64,000 nt of DNA, taken from Rhizobium sp. Pop5. Lineage in GTDB: Bacteria; Pseudomonadota; Alphaproteobacteria; Rhizobiales; Rhizobiaceae. Of the stretch, positions 43,245-51,959 are shown piece after piece. Within the stretch, counting starts at the first letter, position 1, and every line of letters starts with the position of its first letter. The notes under the pieces are model-generated. The model saw nothing but the letters and a program-made list of their open reading frames with translations. It did not search any database and was not told the origin of the DNA. Where the stretch lies: contig NZ_CP099399.1 in NCBI RefSeq assembly GCF_024721175.1, positions 682,001 through 746,000 of the forward strand, read 5' to 3'. Position numbers and translations under genes: made by a program.

Positions 43245-44732
43245 ATGACGTCGGCGCTGGCTCTTGCTGGGATCACCAAATCCTTTCCGGGCGTGCGCGC
43301 CCTGAAGGGCGTGTCGTTTTCTCTGCAGCCCGGAGAAATCAGGGCGTTGGTGGGGGAGAACGGAGCCGGAAAATCGACGCTGATGAAGATCCTCTCCGGC
43401 GCTTATTCGGCCGACGAGGGGCGCATCGAGCTTTTCGGCGAAGAGGTCCTCGATCCGACACCGGCGGGAATGATCGCGCGCGGTGTTGCGGTTATCTATC
43501 AGGAACTGGCTCAGGCGCCGCACCTGACCGTCGCCGAAAACGTTCTAATGGGGCGGTTGCCGCGCAGGGGCGCCCTGATCGACTGGGGCGAAGCAAAGCG
43601 CCGGACCATCGAGGTCGTCGACCGGCTCGGTTTCGATGTCGATCCGACCGCTCGGATCGGAACGCTCTCCGTTGCCAAGCGCCAGATGGTGGAGATTGCC
43701 AAGGCGCTGGCGCGCGATGCGAAAATCATTGTTCTCGACGAGCCGTCGGCCGTGCTGGCGCAGGCAGAGATCGATCAGCTGTTCCGGGTCGTCCGGCAGC
43801 TGGCGCGCGAGAGTGGGGTTGCTTTCGTTTATATCTCGCATCGCCTGCGCGAAGTTTTCGAACTGAGCGATACGGTCACCGTTCTGCGCGACGGCACCGT
43901 CATTCACAACGGACCCTCCAATGGCCTGACGACGAACGACCTTATTCGCAGCATGGTGGGCCGGGACGTGGGTGACGTCTTTCCCAAGCGCGCACCCCGG
44001 ATTGGCGGGGAAGCCCTGTCCGCCAAGGGTATTTCGACGCCAGCGCTGCTCAAAAACGTCAGCATCCATGTTCGAAAGGGCGAGATCGTCGGTCTCTTCG
44101 GCCTGGCGGGCGCCGGTCGCACGGAGCTTCTGCGCGCCATCTACGGCGCTGACCCGCGTGATGCCGGCGAGGTCAGTATCAACGGCGCGATGGCAAGCAT
44201 CGGTTCGCCGCGCGCCGGCATTACCAAGGGGCTCGGCCTCGTGCCGGAAGACCGCAAGACAGAGGGGCTGTTCCTAATACAGAGCGTGGGCTTCAACATC
44301 ATGTCGGCCAGTCTCGCGCAGATCGTCCGTTTCGGACTCCTGTCCCTTGGCCGCGAGCGCAAAATAGTCAGCGGTCTCATCGATCGGCTGCGGATCAGGA
44401 CGCCGAACGCCGCGGCGGCGACGCAGAACCTTTCCGGCGGCAATCAGCAGAAATGCGTGTTGGCGAGGCTCGTCAGCGCCGGATGCGAAATCCTGCTGGC
44501 CGACGAGCCCACACGCGGTGTCGATGTCGGGGCCAAGCGCGAGATCTACGACCTGCTGGTCGAACTCGCGGAATCCCGCGGGCTGGCGATCGTCATGGCT
44601 TCTTCCGAACTGCCGGAAATCCTTGGTCTATGCGACCGGCTCTACGTTTTGAGAGAGGGCGAGGTGACGGCCGAACTCGACGCGCGCACTGCAACCGAAG
44701 AAGACGTCATGCACTTCGCGGCGCTACATTAA
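43245..44732 (+). CDS. CUT2 sugar ABC transporter ATP-binding protein (RbsA-like)
   Basis: A 495-residue double ATPase. The N-terminal half has Walker A GENGAGKSTLMK and Walker B IIVLDEPSAVL; the C-terminal half has a degenerate Walker A (GLAGAGRTELLR) but a normal signature LSGGNQQKCVLARL and Walker B ILLADEPTRGVDVG, as usual for RbsA/XylG/MglA. It energises monosaccharide import. The gap from the LacI gene is one base and to the permease 13 bases. Confidence 0.95.
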   Translation: MTSALALAGITKSFPGVRALKGVSFSLQPGEIRALVGENGAGKSTLMKILSGAYSADEGRIELFGEEVLDPTPAGMIARGVAVIYQELAQAPHLTVAENVLMGRLPRRGALIDWGEAKRRTIEVVDRLGFDVDPTARIGTLSVAKRQMVEIAKALARDAKIIVLDEPSAVLAQAEIDQLFRVVRQLARESGVAFVYISHRLREVFELSDTVTVLRDGTVIHNGPSNGLTTNDLIRSMVGRDVGDVFPKRAPRIGGEALSAKGISTPALLKNVSIHVRKGEIVGLFGLAGAGRTELLRAIYGADPRDAGEVSINGAMASIGSPRAGITKGLGLVPEDRKTEGLFLIQSVGFNIMSASLAQIVRFGLLSLGRERKIVSGLIDRLRIRTPNAAAATQNLSGGNQQKCVLARLVSAGCEILLADEPTRGVDVGAKREIYDLLVELAESRGLAIVMASSELPEILGLCDRLYVLREGEVTAELDARTATEEDVMHFAALH

Positions 44733-44745
44733 TGAGGGGTCTACC

Positions 44746-45681
44746 ATGAAGAAAAAACTTCCGCGGGGAACGGGGCTTGCCGGCGCACTGATCGTACTGA
44801 TCATAGCCGCCTCGCTGATCTCCCCTCATTTTCTCAATCCTATCAATATCCTGAATGTCCTGAGGCAGGTCGCGCTCTATGGCATCCTCGGCATCGGCAT
44901 GACATTCGTGATCCTGACCAAGGGGATCGATCTTTCGGTTGGCTCGATCGTCGCGCTGGTCGGCGTCACCGGCGCGGTCCTGATGGAGCAGGGCATGCCC
45001 ATCCCCCTGATGGTGCTGATCTGCATCGCCATCGGTGCCCTTGTCGGCTGCGTCAACGGCTTCGGCATTTCCTTTTTTCGCATTCCGGCCTTCATCATGA
45101 CCCTCGGCTGCATGGTCATGGTGCGCGGCTTCGCGCTGATGATCGCCGACGGGGGTACCGTCAATCCGGGCAAACTCGCCGACAGCTTTTTCGTGCTCGG
45201 CGGGGGCTACATTCTGGGCGTGCCGACACCGATCTACGTCTTTGCGATTGTCTGTATCATCGCCGCCGTCGTGCTCAGCCTCACGCCGTTCGGCCGCGCC
45301 ATCTATGCGGTCGGCAGCAATGAAGAGGCGGCAAGGCTCTCCGGCATCAATGTGCCGCTCGTCATCTTCAGCGTCTACATCATCTGTGGCGTGCTGGCAG
45401 CGCTTTCCGGCCTGATTTTCCTGTCCCGCCTTTCCGTCGGCGACCCGAATTCCGGCCTCGGCCTCGAATTGGAAGCGATCACGATCGCGGTGATCGGCGG
45501 CACCTCGCTGTTCGGCGGCGAAGGCACGGTTCTCGGCACGATGGGCGGCGCCATGGTTCTGGCCATTATCGCAAACATTCTCAATCTCGCAGGCGTTTCA
45601 CCATTCTCTCAACAGGTGGTGAAGGGTGCGATCATCGTTCTTGCCGTGCTGCTCGAAGCCGGAAGAAAGGCACGCAGGTAG
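44746..45681 (+). CDS. CUT2 sugar ABC transporter permease (RbsC-like)
   Basis: A 311-residue permease with about nine to ten transmembrane helices. Family marks are GMTFVILTKGIDLSVGSIVALVGV near the N terminus and AVIGGTSLFGGEGTVLGTMGGAMVLAII near the C terminus. It probably works as a homodimer with the RbsA-like ATPase. Substrate specificity cannot be read from the permease. Confidence 0.94.
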   Translation: MKKKLPRGTGLAGALIVLIIAASLISPHFLNPINILNVLRQVALYGILGIGMTFVILTKGIDLSVGSIVALVGVTGAVLMEQGMPIPLMVLICIAIGALVGCVNGFGISFFRIPAFIMTLGCMVMVRGFALMIADGGTVNPGKLADSFFVLGGGYILGVPTPIYVFAIVCIIAAVVLSLTPFGRAIYAVGSNEEAARLSGINVPLVIFSVYIICGVLAALSGLIFLSRLSVGDPNSGLGLELEAITIAVIGGTSLFGGEGTVLGTMGGAMVLAIIANILNLAGVSPFSQQVVKGAIIVLAVLLEAGRKARR

Positions 45682-45707
45682 CGTGTTCAACAGAGGGAGG
45701 ACTTGAA

Positions 45708-46709
45708 ATGCTTAACATCACCAGACGCATGCTCATCATCTCCGCCGGGCTCGCCACTGTGCTGGCGGCCGCCCCCGCTTTCAGCGCCGACAAGATCGTC
45801 ATCGGCTTCTCGCAGGCGAGTTCGAACTCGGCCCATCGCAACACGATGACCAAACGCAACCAAGCCTACGCCGCGGAGCACTTCAAGGACGTTGATCTGA
45901 TCGTCACCAACGCGGAAGGCAAATCCGCAAAGCAGATTTCGGATGTCGAAAGCCTGATGGTGCAAGGCATGAAGGTTCTGATGATCTCGGCTCAGGATGG
46001 CGCCGCGATCGCTCCGACCGTCAAGCAGGTGCTGGCCGCCGGCATTCCGGTCATCACGCTCGAGCGCAGCCTCGATATTCCTGTGACGCTGCACGTCGGC
46101 CCGCACAACAAACCCATCGGTACGCTTGCGGGCAAATACATAGCTGAAGCGCTGAAGGGTAAGGGCAATGTCGTGGAGATCAAGGGTGACCCGGCTGTCG
46201 CTCCCGCGGTTGAGCGCCATGAAGGCTTTGCCGAAGCCATTGCCGGCACCGATATCAAGGTGATTGCCGAAACGCATGCCGACTGGGACCAGGAAAAAGC
46301 GCTGAAGTTCATGGAAGATACGCTCCAGCGTTTCCCGGCCGGACAAATCCAGGCCGTTTACGCCCACAACGATAACATGGCGTTTGGTGCACTGCGGGCC
46401 ATCCAGGCCGCCGGCCGTGACAAGGAAGGCATCCTCATCATCGGCATCGACGGCGAGAATGCCGCCATCCGTGCCGTCGCCAAGGGCGACCTGACCGCGA
46501 CCTTCACCTATTCCACCGTCGCGCCTGAAGGCATTATCGCCGCGCACGCGCTCGCCACCAACGACACGGCGGCGCTTGAAAAGCTCGGAACCTTGACGAA
46601 GAAAGACGACGGCTCGATGGAAATCGAGATCGCATCGAAAATGATCACCAAGGAAAATGCCGCCGAGTTCTTCTGCAAGGGGTTCGGCGACGACCCTGAA
46701 TGCAAGTGA
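45708..46709 (+). CDS. CUT2 sugar-binding periplasmic protein (RbsB-like)
   Basis: A 333-residue substrate-binding protein with signal peptide (MLNITRRMLIISAGLATVLAAAPAFSA). The mature sequence begins DKIVIGFSQASSNSAHRNTM and has the family's QPG-type linker replaced by EGKSAKQISDVESLMVQGM and the ligand-pocket segment VYAHNDNMAFGALRAIQ. It closes the operon; a terminator follows within 20 bases. With a FucU-like gene next to it, a 6-deoxy sugar or ribose-like substrate is possible. Confidence 0.94.
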   Translation: MLNITRRMLIISAGLATVLAAAPAFSADKIVIGFSQASSNSAHRNTMTKRNQAYAAEHFKDVDLIVTNAEGKSAKQISDVESLMVQGMKVLMISAQDGAAIAPTVKQVLAAGIPVITLERSLDIPVTLHVGPHNKPIGTLAGKYIAEALKGKGNVVEIKGDPAVAPAVERHEGFAEAIAGTDIKVIAETHADWDQEKALKFMEDTLQRFPAGQIQAVYAHNDNMAFGALRAIQAAGRDKEGILIIGIDGENAAIRAVAKGDLTATFTYSTVAPEGIIAAHALATNDTAALEKLGTLTKKDDGSMEIEIASKMITKENAAEFFCKGFGDDPECK

Positions 46710-46723
46710 AGTGATAAACGTCG

Positions 46724-46754
46724 AAGTCCGGCGCGACGAGTGCGCCGGACTTTT
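46724..46754 (+). terminator. Terminator of the sugar transporter operon
   Basis: An 11-base perfect stem AAGTCCGGCGC/GCGCCGGACTT with a seven-base loop, ending in four T residues. Confidence 0.85.
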
Positions 46755-46914
46755 CGGTTGTCGTGCAGAATCATTGATTTCGGACGCAACGTCTGCTTCG
46801 GTCCCATCACGGTCACAATTCTTTGAAGGAAGTTGGTGAACCGTGCCTTGTGAGCGGCCGCCAGCCGTTATATCGCACAGTCATGCCGTCACTCTCATTA
46901 CTTATGGGGAATCC

Positions 46915-47691
46915 ATGCAGATGTCCGAAATGCAACTGACGAAACGCCGCCTCTTGGGTGGCATCGCCATCGCCGCAGCCGCCGCAGCGCTCGTCGCCTG
47001 CAACGACAGCAAGGACGCTGCCGATGCTTCGTCCTCCGGCAAGACCATGGCTGATGGCACTGATGTCGACACCATCCAGACGGCAGCGACGTCTTCGACC
47101 GAAATCCCGAAGTCGGACGGCGATGTCGACATGGCGCAGGTGCTGACCCCTGGTGCGCTGCCGGAAATGGCGCTGGGGAAGGCTGACGCACCGGTCAAGA
47201 TCGTCGAATACATGTCGATGACCTGCCCGCATTGCGCCCATTTCCACAATACGACATTCGACGCCATCAAGCAGAAATACGTCGACAGCGGCAAGGTGCA
47301 GTTCATCATCCGCGAGTTCCCCTTCGACCCGCGTGCCGCCGCCGCCTTCATGCTCGCCCGCTGCAATGCCTCCAATCCGGAGCAGCTGAGCACCCCGGAA
47401 CAGTATTTCCCGATGGTTTCCATGCTCTTCAAGCAGCAGCAGGTCTGGGCCGCCGCCGACGATGGCCGCAGCGCACTGCTGCAGATGTCGAAGCTTGCCG
47501 GATTTACTGAGGATAGTTTCACGAAATGCTTGACGAACCAGAAGCTTCTGGATGAAGTGAACGCCACACGGGAAAGAGGTTCCAAGGATTTCGGCGTCAA
47601 CGCCACGCCAACTTTCCTCATCAATGGCAAGCGCTATTCTGGAGACATGCCGGTTGAAACCATGTCGGCGCTCATCGACAGCCTGCTCTGA
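46915..47691 (+). CDS. DsbA-family thioredoxin-fold lipoprotein
   Basis: A 258-residue thiol-disulfide protein. The N terminus combines a twin-arginine-like TKRRLLGG and a lipobox (ALVA-C29), so it is probably a lipid-anchored periplasmic protein. The active site is CPHC at 104-107, and a cis-Pro lies in VNATPTFLING. It resembles the DsbA/BdbD-like oxidoreductases found before smc in rhizobia. ATG 46915 is chosen; ATG 46921 is also in frame. Confidence 0.9.
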   Translation: MQMSEMQLTKRRLLGGIAIAAAAAALVACNDSKDAADASSSGKTMADGTDVDTIQTAATSSTEIPKSDGDVDMAQVLTPGALPEMALGKADAPVKIVEYMSMTCPHCAHFHNTTFDAIKQKYVDSGKVQFIIREFPFDPRAAAAFMLARCNASNPEQLSTPEQYFPMVSMLFKQQQVWAAADDGRSALLQMSKLAGFTEDSFTKCLTNQKLLDEVNATRERGSKDFGVNATPTFLINGKRYSGDMPVETMSALIDSLL

Positions 47692-47710
47692 ACCGGACCG
47701 TTTCGAAATG

Positions 47711-47743
47711 ACGGGCGACGGCGAAAGCCGTGCGCCCGTTTTT
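47711..47743 (+). terminator. Terminator after the DsbA-like gene
   Basis: A long stem with one bulge, ACGGGCG-ACGGC pairing with GCCGTGCGCCCGT around a GAAA tetraloop, followed by five T residues. Confidence 0.85.
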
Positions 47744-47793
47744 CGTTTTAAGCGCAGGCGGATGACGGGGCTTCCTGCCGTGGATATTTCTGC

Positions 47794-50700
47794 ATGAAGT
47801 TCAACAAGCTGCGTCTGGTCGGCTTCAAATCCTTCGTCGAGCCGACGGAATTCATCATCGAGCGGGGGTTGACCGGCGTCGTCGGGCCGAATGGCTGCGG
47901 CAAGTCGAACCTCGTCGAGGCGCTGCGCTGGGTGATGGGCGAGAATTCCTACAAGAACATGCGCGCCTCCGGCATGGACGACGTGATCTTTTCCGGTTCG
48001 GGAAACCGCCCGGCGCGCAACACCGCCGAAGTGGCGCTCTATCTCGACAATGGCGAACGCACCGCGCCTGCCGCCTTCAACGACAGCGACGAGATCCAGG
48101 TCACCCGTCGCATCGAGCGTGAGCAGGGCTCGCTCTATCGCATCAATGGCAAGGAAAGCCGCGCCAAGGATGTGCAGCTGCTCTTTGCCGACGCCTCCAC
48201 CGGCGCGCGTTCGCCCTCGATGGTTGGCCAGGGCCGCATCGGTGAGCTGATCCAGGCCAAGCCGCAGGCCCGCCGCCAGCTGCTGGAAGAGGCGGCCGGC
48301 ATTTCAGGCCTGCATTCGCGCCGCCACGAGGCTGAACTGCGCCTGCGCGCCGCCGAAACCAATCTCGAGCGCCTCGACGACGTCACCTCGCAGCTCGAAA
48401 GTCAGATCGAGAGCCTGAAACGCCAGGCTCGGCAGGCAAACCGCTTCAAGACACTGTCTGCCGATATCCGCGCCCGCGAAGCGATGCTCCTGCATATCCG
48501 CTGGGTGCAGGCCAAGGAGGCTGAAGCCGAAGCCGACAGCGCGCTCAACCAGGCGACATCAATCGTCGCCGAAAAGGCGCAGCTGCAGATGGAGGCAGCC
48601 AGGAACCAAGGTATCGCCAGCTTGAAGCTGCCGGAACTGCGCGAAGGCGAGGCCCGTGCGGCGGCCGCCCTGCAGCGCCTGCAGATCGCAAGAAGCCAAC
48701 TGGAAGAGGATGCCGGCCGCATCCTGCGCCGCCGCGACGAGCTGACGCGCCGTCTCGCCCAGCTCGCCGAGGATATCCGCCGTGAAGAGAGGTTGGTGGC
48801 CGACAACGCGGTCATCCTGGCGAGGCTCGATGCCGAAGAGGCGGAGATCGCAGAAATCCTCGCCGATTCCGGTCGTCATGCCGAGGAGACCCGTGAGGCT
48901 TTCGATGGAGCGGCGGCCAAACTTGCCGACAGCGAGCGCATCTTCACCGCCTTGACCGCCGAGCGTGCCGAGGCGGCAGCCGGCCGCAACCAGCTGGAAC
49001 GCGCCATCCGCGATCTCGCCGACCGCCGGATGCGCCTCGAGCGCCAGATGGATGAGGCAAACCAGGAATTATCAGCGATTGGCGGGAAGATCGCCGGTCT
49101 GGCCGATCCCGATGAGAAGCGTGCGAATGTCGAGGCCGGCGAGATCGCGCTCGCCGACGCCGAGGCTGCGGTCCAGGCGGTCGAGCAGGCACTGGCCACA
49201 GCACGCCAGACCGAGGCACTGTCTCGCGCTCCAGTCGATCAGGCGCGTTCCGCGCTGAATGCGCTGGAGACCGAAGCCCGGACCATTTCCCGCATGCTCG
49301 CCGCCGGTGCCGCGGCCGGAAAATTTCCGCCTGTTGCCGAAGAGCTGAAGGTCGATCGCGGCTTCGAAATCGCTCTTGGCGCCGCGCTCGGCGACGATCT
49401 GGAATCGCCGCTCGACGCCGAGGCGCCGGCTCATTGGTCGGACAATGGCGACGGCGCCGGCGACCCGGCGCTTCCTTCGGGCGTAACGCCGCTGCTCGAC
49501 TGTGTTCGCGCCCCTGCGGCGCTGACCCGCCGCCTGCGCCAGATCGGCCTGGTCGCGGAAGGGGAAGCGCAATCTTTGATGGCGGCGCTGAAGCCCGGCC
49601 AGCGGCTGGTGACGAAAGAGGGCGCCGTTTATCGCTGGGACGGCCATGTCACCGGCGTCGACGCCCCGAGTGCTGCGGCACTGCGTCTTGCCCAGAAGAA
49701 CCGCCTGGCCGAACTCGAAGGCGAAGCGGTCCTTGCCCGTGACGTTCTCGTTGAAGCGGAGGAGCGGCAGGCGACGGCCGCCGAGGCAATCCGCGAGCAA
49801 GAGCGCCGGCTTGCCGAGGCGCGCGAGATGAGCCGCCTCTCTGCGCGTCATCTCGCTGAAGCGCGCGAGGCGCTTGTCGCTGCCGAACGCGCCTCCGGTG
49901 ACCTGATCCGCCGCCGCGATGTCGTGAGCGAAGCGGCCAGCCAGCTACGCGCGCAACTGGAGGAAATCGCTGTCCAGGAAGAAAATGCCCGCATCGAGCT
50001 GGAGGACGCGCCCGATCTGACCGAGATCGACGAACGGCTGCGTTTCCAGCAGGTGGAAGTTGCAACCGATCGCGGCGCGCTGGCCGAGAGCCGCGCCCGC
50101 CATGAGAGCCTTGCCAGAGAAAACGAAGCCCGGCAGCGCCGTATCGTCGCGATCGGGCAGGAGCGCGAAACCTGGCGTCAGCGGGCGGCGAGCGGCGAAG
50201 ATCATGTCGTGACGCTGCGCGAGCGCGAAGAAGAAGCGCGCGAAGAGGCGGCCGAGCTGGAAATGGCGCCGGATGAATTCGACGATAAGCGCCGCGCTCT
50301 GCTGAGTGAATTACAGAAGGCGGAGGAGGCGCGGCGCCAGGCAGGAGATCTTCTGGCCGAAGCCGAGCGAATCCAGCGCGAGGCCGACCATAGCGCGGCG
50401 ACAGCGCTTTCCGAACTTGCCGAATGCCGCGAACGCCGCGGCCGTGCCGAGGAGCGCCTGGTCTCCGCCCGCGAGAAGCGGCAGGAAAGCGAAAGCCGTA
50501 TCCGTGAAGTCCTGAACGTCGCCCCGCATGACGCGCTGCAACTGACCGGGCGCCCGACCATGCAGGCTCTTCCCGATCCGCGCGAGGTCGAGCGCGAGCT
50601 GGAACGCCTGAGGATCGAGCGCGAGCGGCTCGGCGCCGTGAACCTGCGCGCCGACGAGGAGCAGAAGGAACTGAGCGAAAAGCTCGAAGCGCTGATCAAG

Positions 50701-51255
50701 GAGCGCGACGACGTCATCGATGCGATCCGCAAACTGCGCGGCGCGATCCAGAGCCTCAACCGCGAGGGCCGCGAGCGCCTGGTCGCGGCCTTTGATATCG
50801 TCAACGCCCAGTTCCAGCGTCTGTTCACTCACCTCTTCGGCGGCGGCACAGCCGAGCTGCAACTGATCGAATCCGACGATCCGCTGGAAGCCGGCCTTGA
50901 AATTCTCGCCCGCCCGCCCGGCAAGAAGCCGCAGACCATGACGCTGCTTTCGGGTGGCGAGCAGGCGCTGACGGCCATGGCGCTGATCTTCGCCGTCTTC
51001 CTCACCAATCCGGCGCCGATCTGCGTGCTCGACGAAGTGGACGCACCGCTCGACGACCACAATGTCGAGCGCTACTGCAATTTGATGGACGAGATGGCGG
51101 CTTCCACCGAAACCCGCTTCGTCATCATCACCCACAATCCCATCACCATGGCCCGGATGAACCGCCTCTTCGGAGTCACCATGGCCGAGCAGGGCGTCTC
51201 CACCCTCGTCTCCGTCGACCTGCAGACGGCCGAGCGCCTGCGCGAAATTGCATAA
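47794..51255 (+). CDS. smc: Chromosome segregation protein SMC
   Basis: A 1153-residue SMC ATPase. Walker A GPNGCGKS is at 31-38; the C-terminal head has the signature LLSGGEQALTAMALIF and Walker B ICVLDEVDAPLDDHNVERYC. Two long coiled coils rich in Glu, Arg and Ala flank a hinge around residues 490-640. It condenses and helps segregate the chromosome with ScpA and ScpB, which are not in this window. Length is normal for the alphaproteobacterial family. Confidence 0.97.
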   Translation: MKFNKLRLVGFKSFVEPTEFIIERGLTGVVGPNGCGKSNLVEALRWVMGENSYKNMRASGMDDVIFSGSGNRPARNTAEVALYLDNGERTAPAAFNDSDEIQVTRRIEREQGSLYRINGKESRAKDVQLLFADASTGARSPSMVGQGRIGELIQAKPQARRQLLEEAAGISGLHSRRHEAELRLRAAETNLERLDDVTSQLESQIESLKRQARQANRFKTLSADIRAREAMLLHIRWVQAKEAEAEADSALNQATSIVAEKAQLQMEAARNQGIASLKLPELREGEARAAAALQRLQIARSQLEEDAGRILRRRDELTRRLAQLAEDIRREERLVADNAVILARLDAEEAEIAEILADSGRHAEETREAFDGAAAKLADSERIFTALTAERAEAAAGRNQLERAIRDLADRRMRLERQMDEANQELSAIGGKIAGLADPDEKRANVEAGEIALADAEAAVQAVEQALATARQTEALSRAPVDQARSALNALETEARTISRMLAAGAAAGKFPPVAEELKVDRGFEIALGAALGDDLESPLDAEAPAHWSDNGDGAGDPALPSGVTPLLDCVRAPAALTRRLRQIGLVAEGEAQSLMAALKPGQRLVTKEGAVYRWDGHVTGVDAPSAAALRLAQKNRLAELEGEAVLARDVLVEAEERQATAAEAIREQERRLAEAREMSRLSARHLAEAREALVAAERASGDLIRRRDVVSEAASQLRAQLEEIAVQEENARIELEDAPDLTEIDERLRFQQVEVATDRGALAESRARHESLARENEARQRRIVAIGQERETWRQRAASGEDHVVTLREREEEAREEAAELEMAPDEFDDKRRALLSELQKAEEARRQAGDLLAEAERIQREADHSAATALSELAECRERRGRAEERLVSAREKRQESESRIREVLNVAPHDALQLTGRPTMQALPDPREVERELERLRIERERLGAVNLRADEEQKELSEKLEALIKERDDVIDAIRKLRGAIQSLNREGRERLVAAFDIVNAQFQRLFTHLFGGGTAELQLIESDDPLEAGLEILARPPGKKPQTMTLLSGGEQALTAMALIFAVFLTNPAPICVLDEVDAPLDDHNVERYCNLMDEMAASTETRFVIITHNPITMARMNRLFGVTMAEQGVSTLVSVDLQTAERLREIA

Positions 51256-51959
51256 AGTATCAGCGGGAGCATATCGTACAGCCGCGCCTTATGGTTGCGC
51301 TTGGAAAAAAGTACAAGGTCACGGCGGCCTTCCGGGCATCACGCAAAATCAACTGCCGACACAATTCCAGCAGGGCTGGCGGCCGGTCTTGCGTCCGGAA
51401 ATTGCGGAAAATCAAAAGACTGGCGTTAAACACCAAAAAAGGTCGGCTCCCAAGCCGCCCGTACCCCATTTGGGTGATGCTCTTTTCACTGACTTGCATT
51501 AGAAGTTGTTTCAACGCAACCTGATATCTTTGCTGAAAAGCGGCAGTCATCGTTGCGGATTGAAATTCGCGATGCGGTATTCCCAGCAGAGGGCAAGTGC
51601 TGGAATGCTGAAGTGTTGAGGGACCCCCCGTCCGGTTTTCCTGGCCGGACGGAAACAAGGCTTTGCGGGACATTGTTGCAGTCCCGCAAAGCTTTTTTTA
51701 TGCCTTCTTCCCGCCAGACGATGTTTTAGTCGTTTCGCCCTCGGTTGCTCGCAAGATTTATTGTGCGACGCAACATTTTGCCGCATTTGTCGATTTTCAT
51801 TTCAACACCAAGGCATTAAGCTAATCGCTCAGACTGCTGACAATGTTGGCTCTCTATCGGCGTAGAACCGGTAGCGGATGTTTGGGGCACAAGCCCGGGC
51901 ATGCCGAAAGGGAGTTGGCAAGCATTGTCGGCCATCTGAGGTTTGGTGTTGGGGGGAAG
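51256..51959. other. Gene-poor intergenic region between smc and ppdK
   Basis: About 700 bases with no protein gene that I can support; the short frames present lack ribosome binding sites and family resemblance. The right half holds two strong hairpins and a terminator (candidate sRNA, listed separately). The last ~250 bases before ppdK are AT-rich and should carry its promoter. Confidence 0.7.
51543..51699 (+). ncRNA. Candidate small RNA with terminator
   Basis: Two hairpins lie in tandem: CCGTCCGG/CCGGACGG at about 51629-51653, and a perfect 12-base stem GCTTTGCGGGAC/GTCCCGCAAAGC at 51660-51692 followed by seven T residues. The nearest upstream gene, smc, ends 400 bases before, so the terminator probably belongs to an independent short transcript. 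The 5' end is not determined; the start given is a guess. An AT-rich stretch with CTTGCA and TGATATCT elements (about 51490-51530) could be a promoter. No known sRNA family was identified. Confidence 0.5.

Noticed and set aside
51260..51673. A 137-residue frame in the smc-ppdK gap
   Set aside because: It runs through the hairpins and terminator, has no ribosome binding site and no recognisable features.
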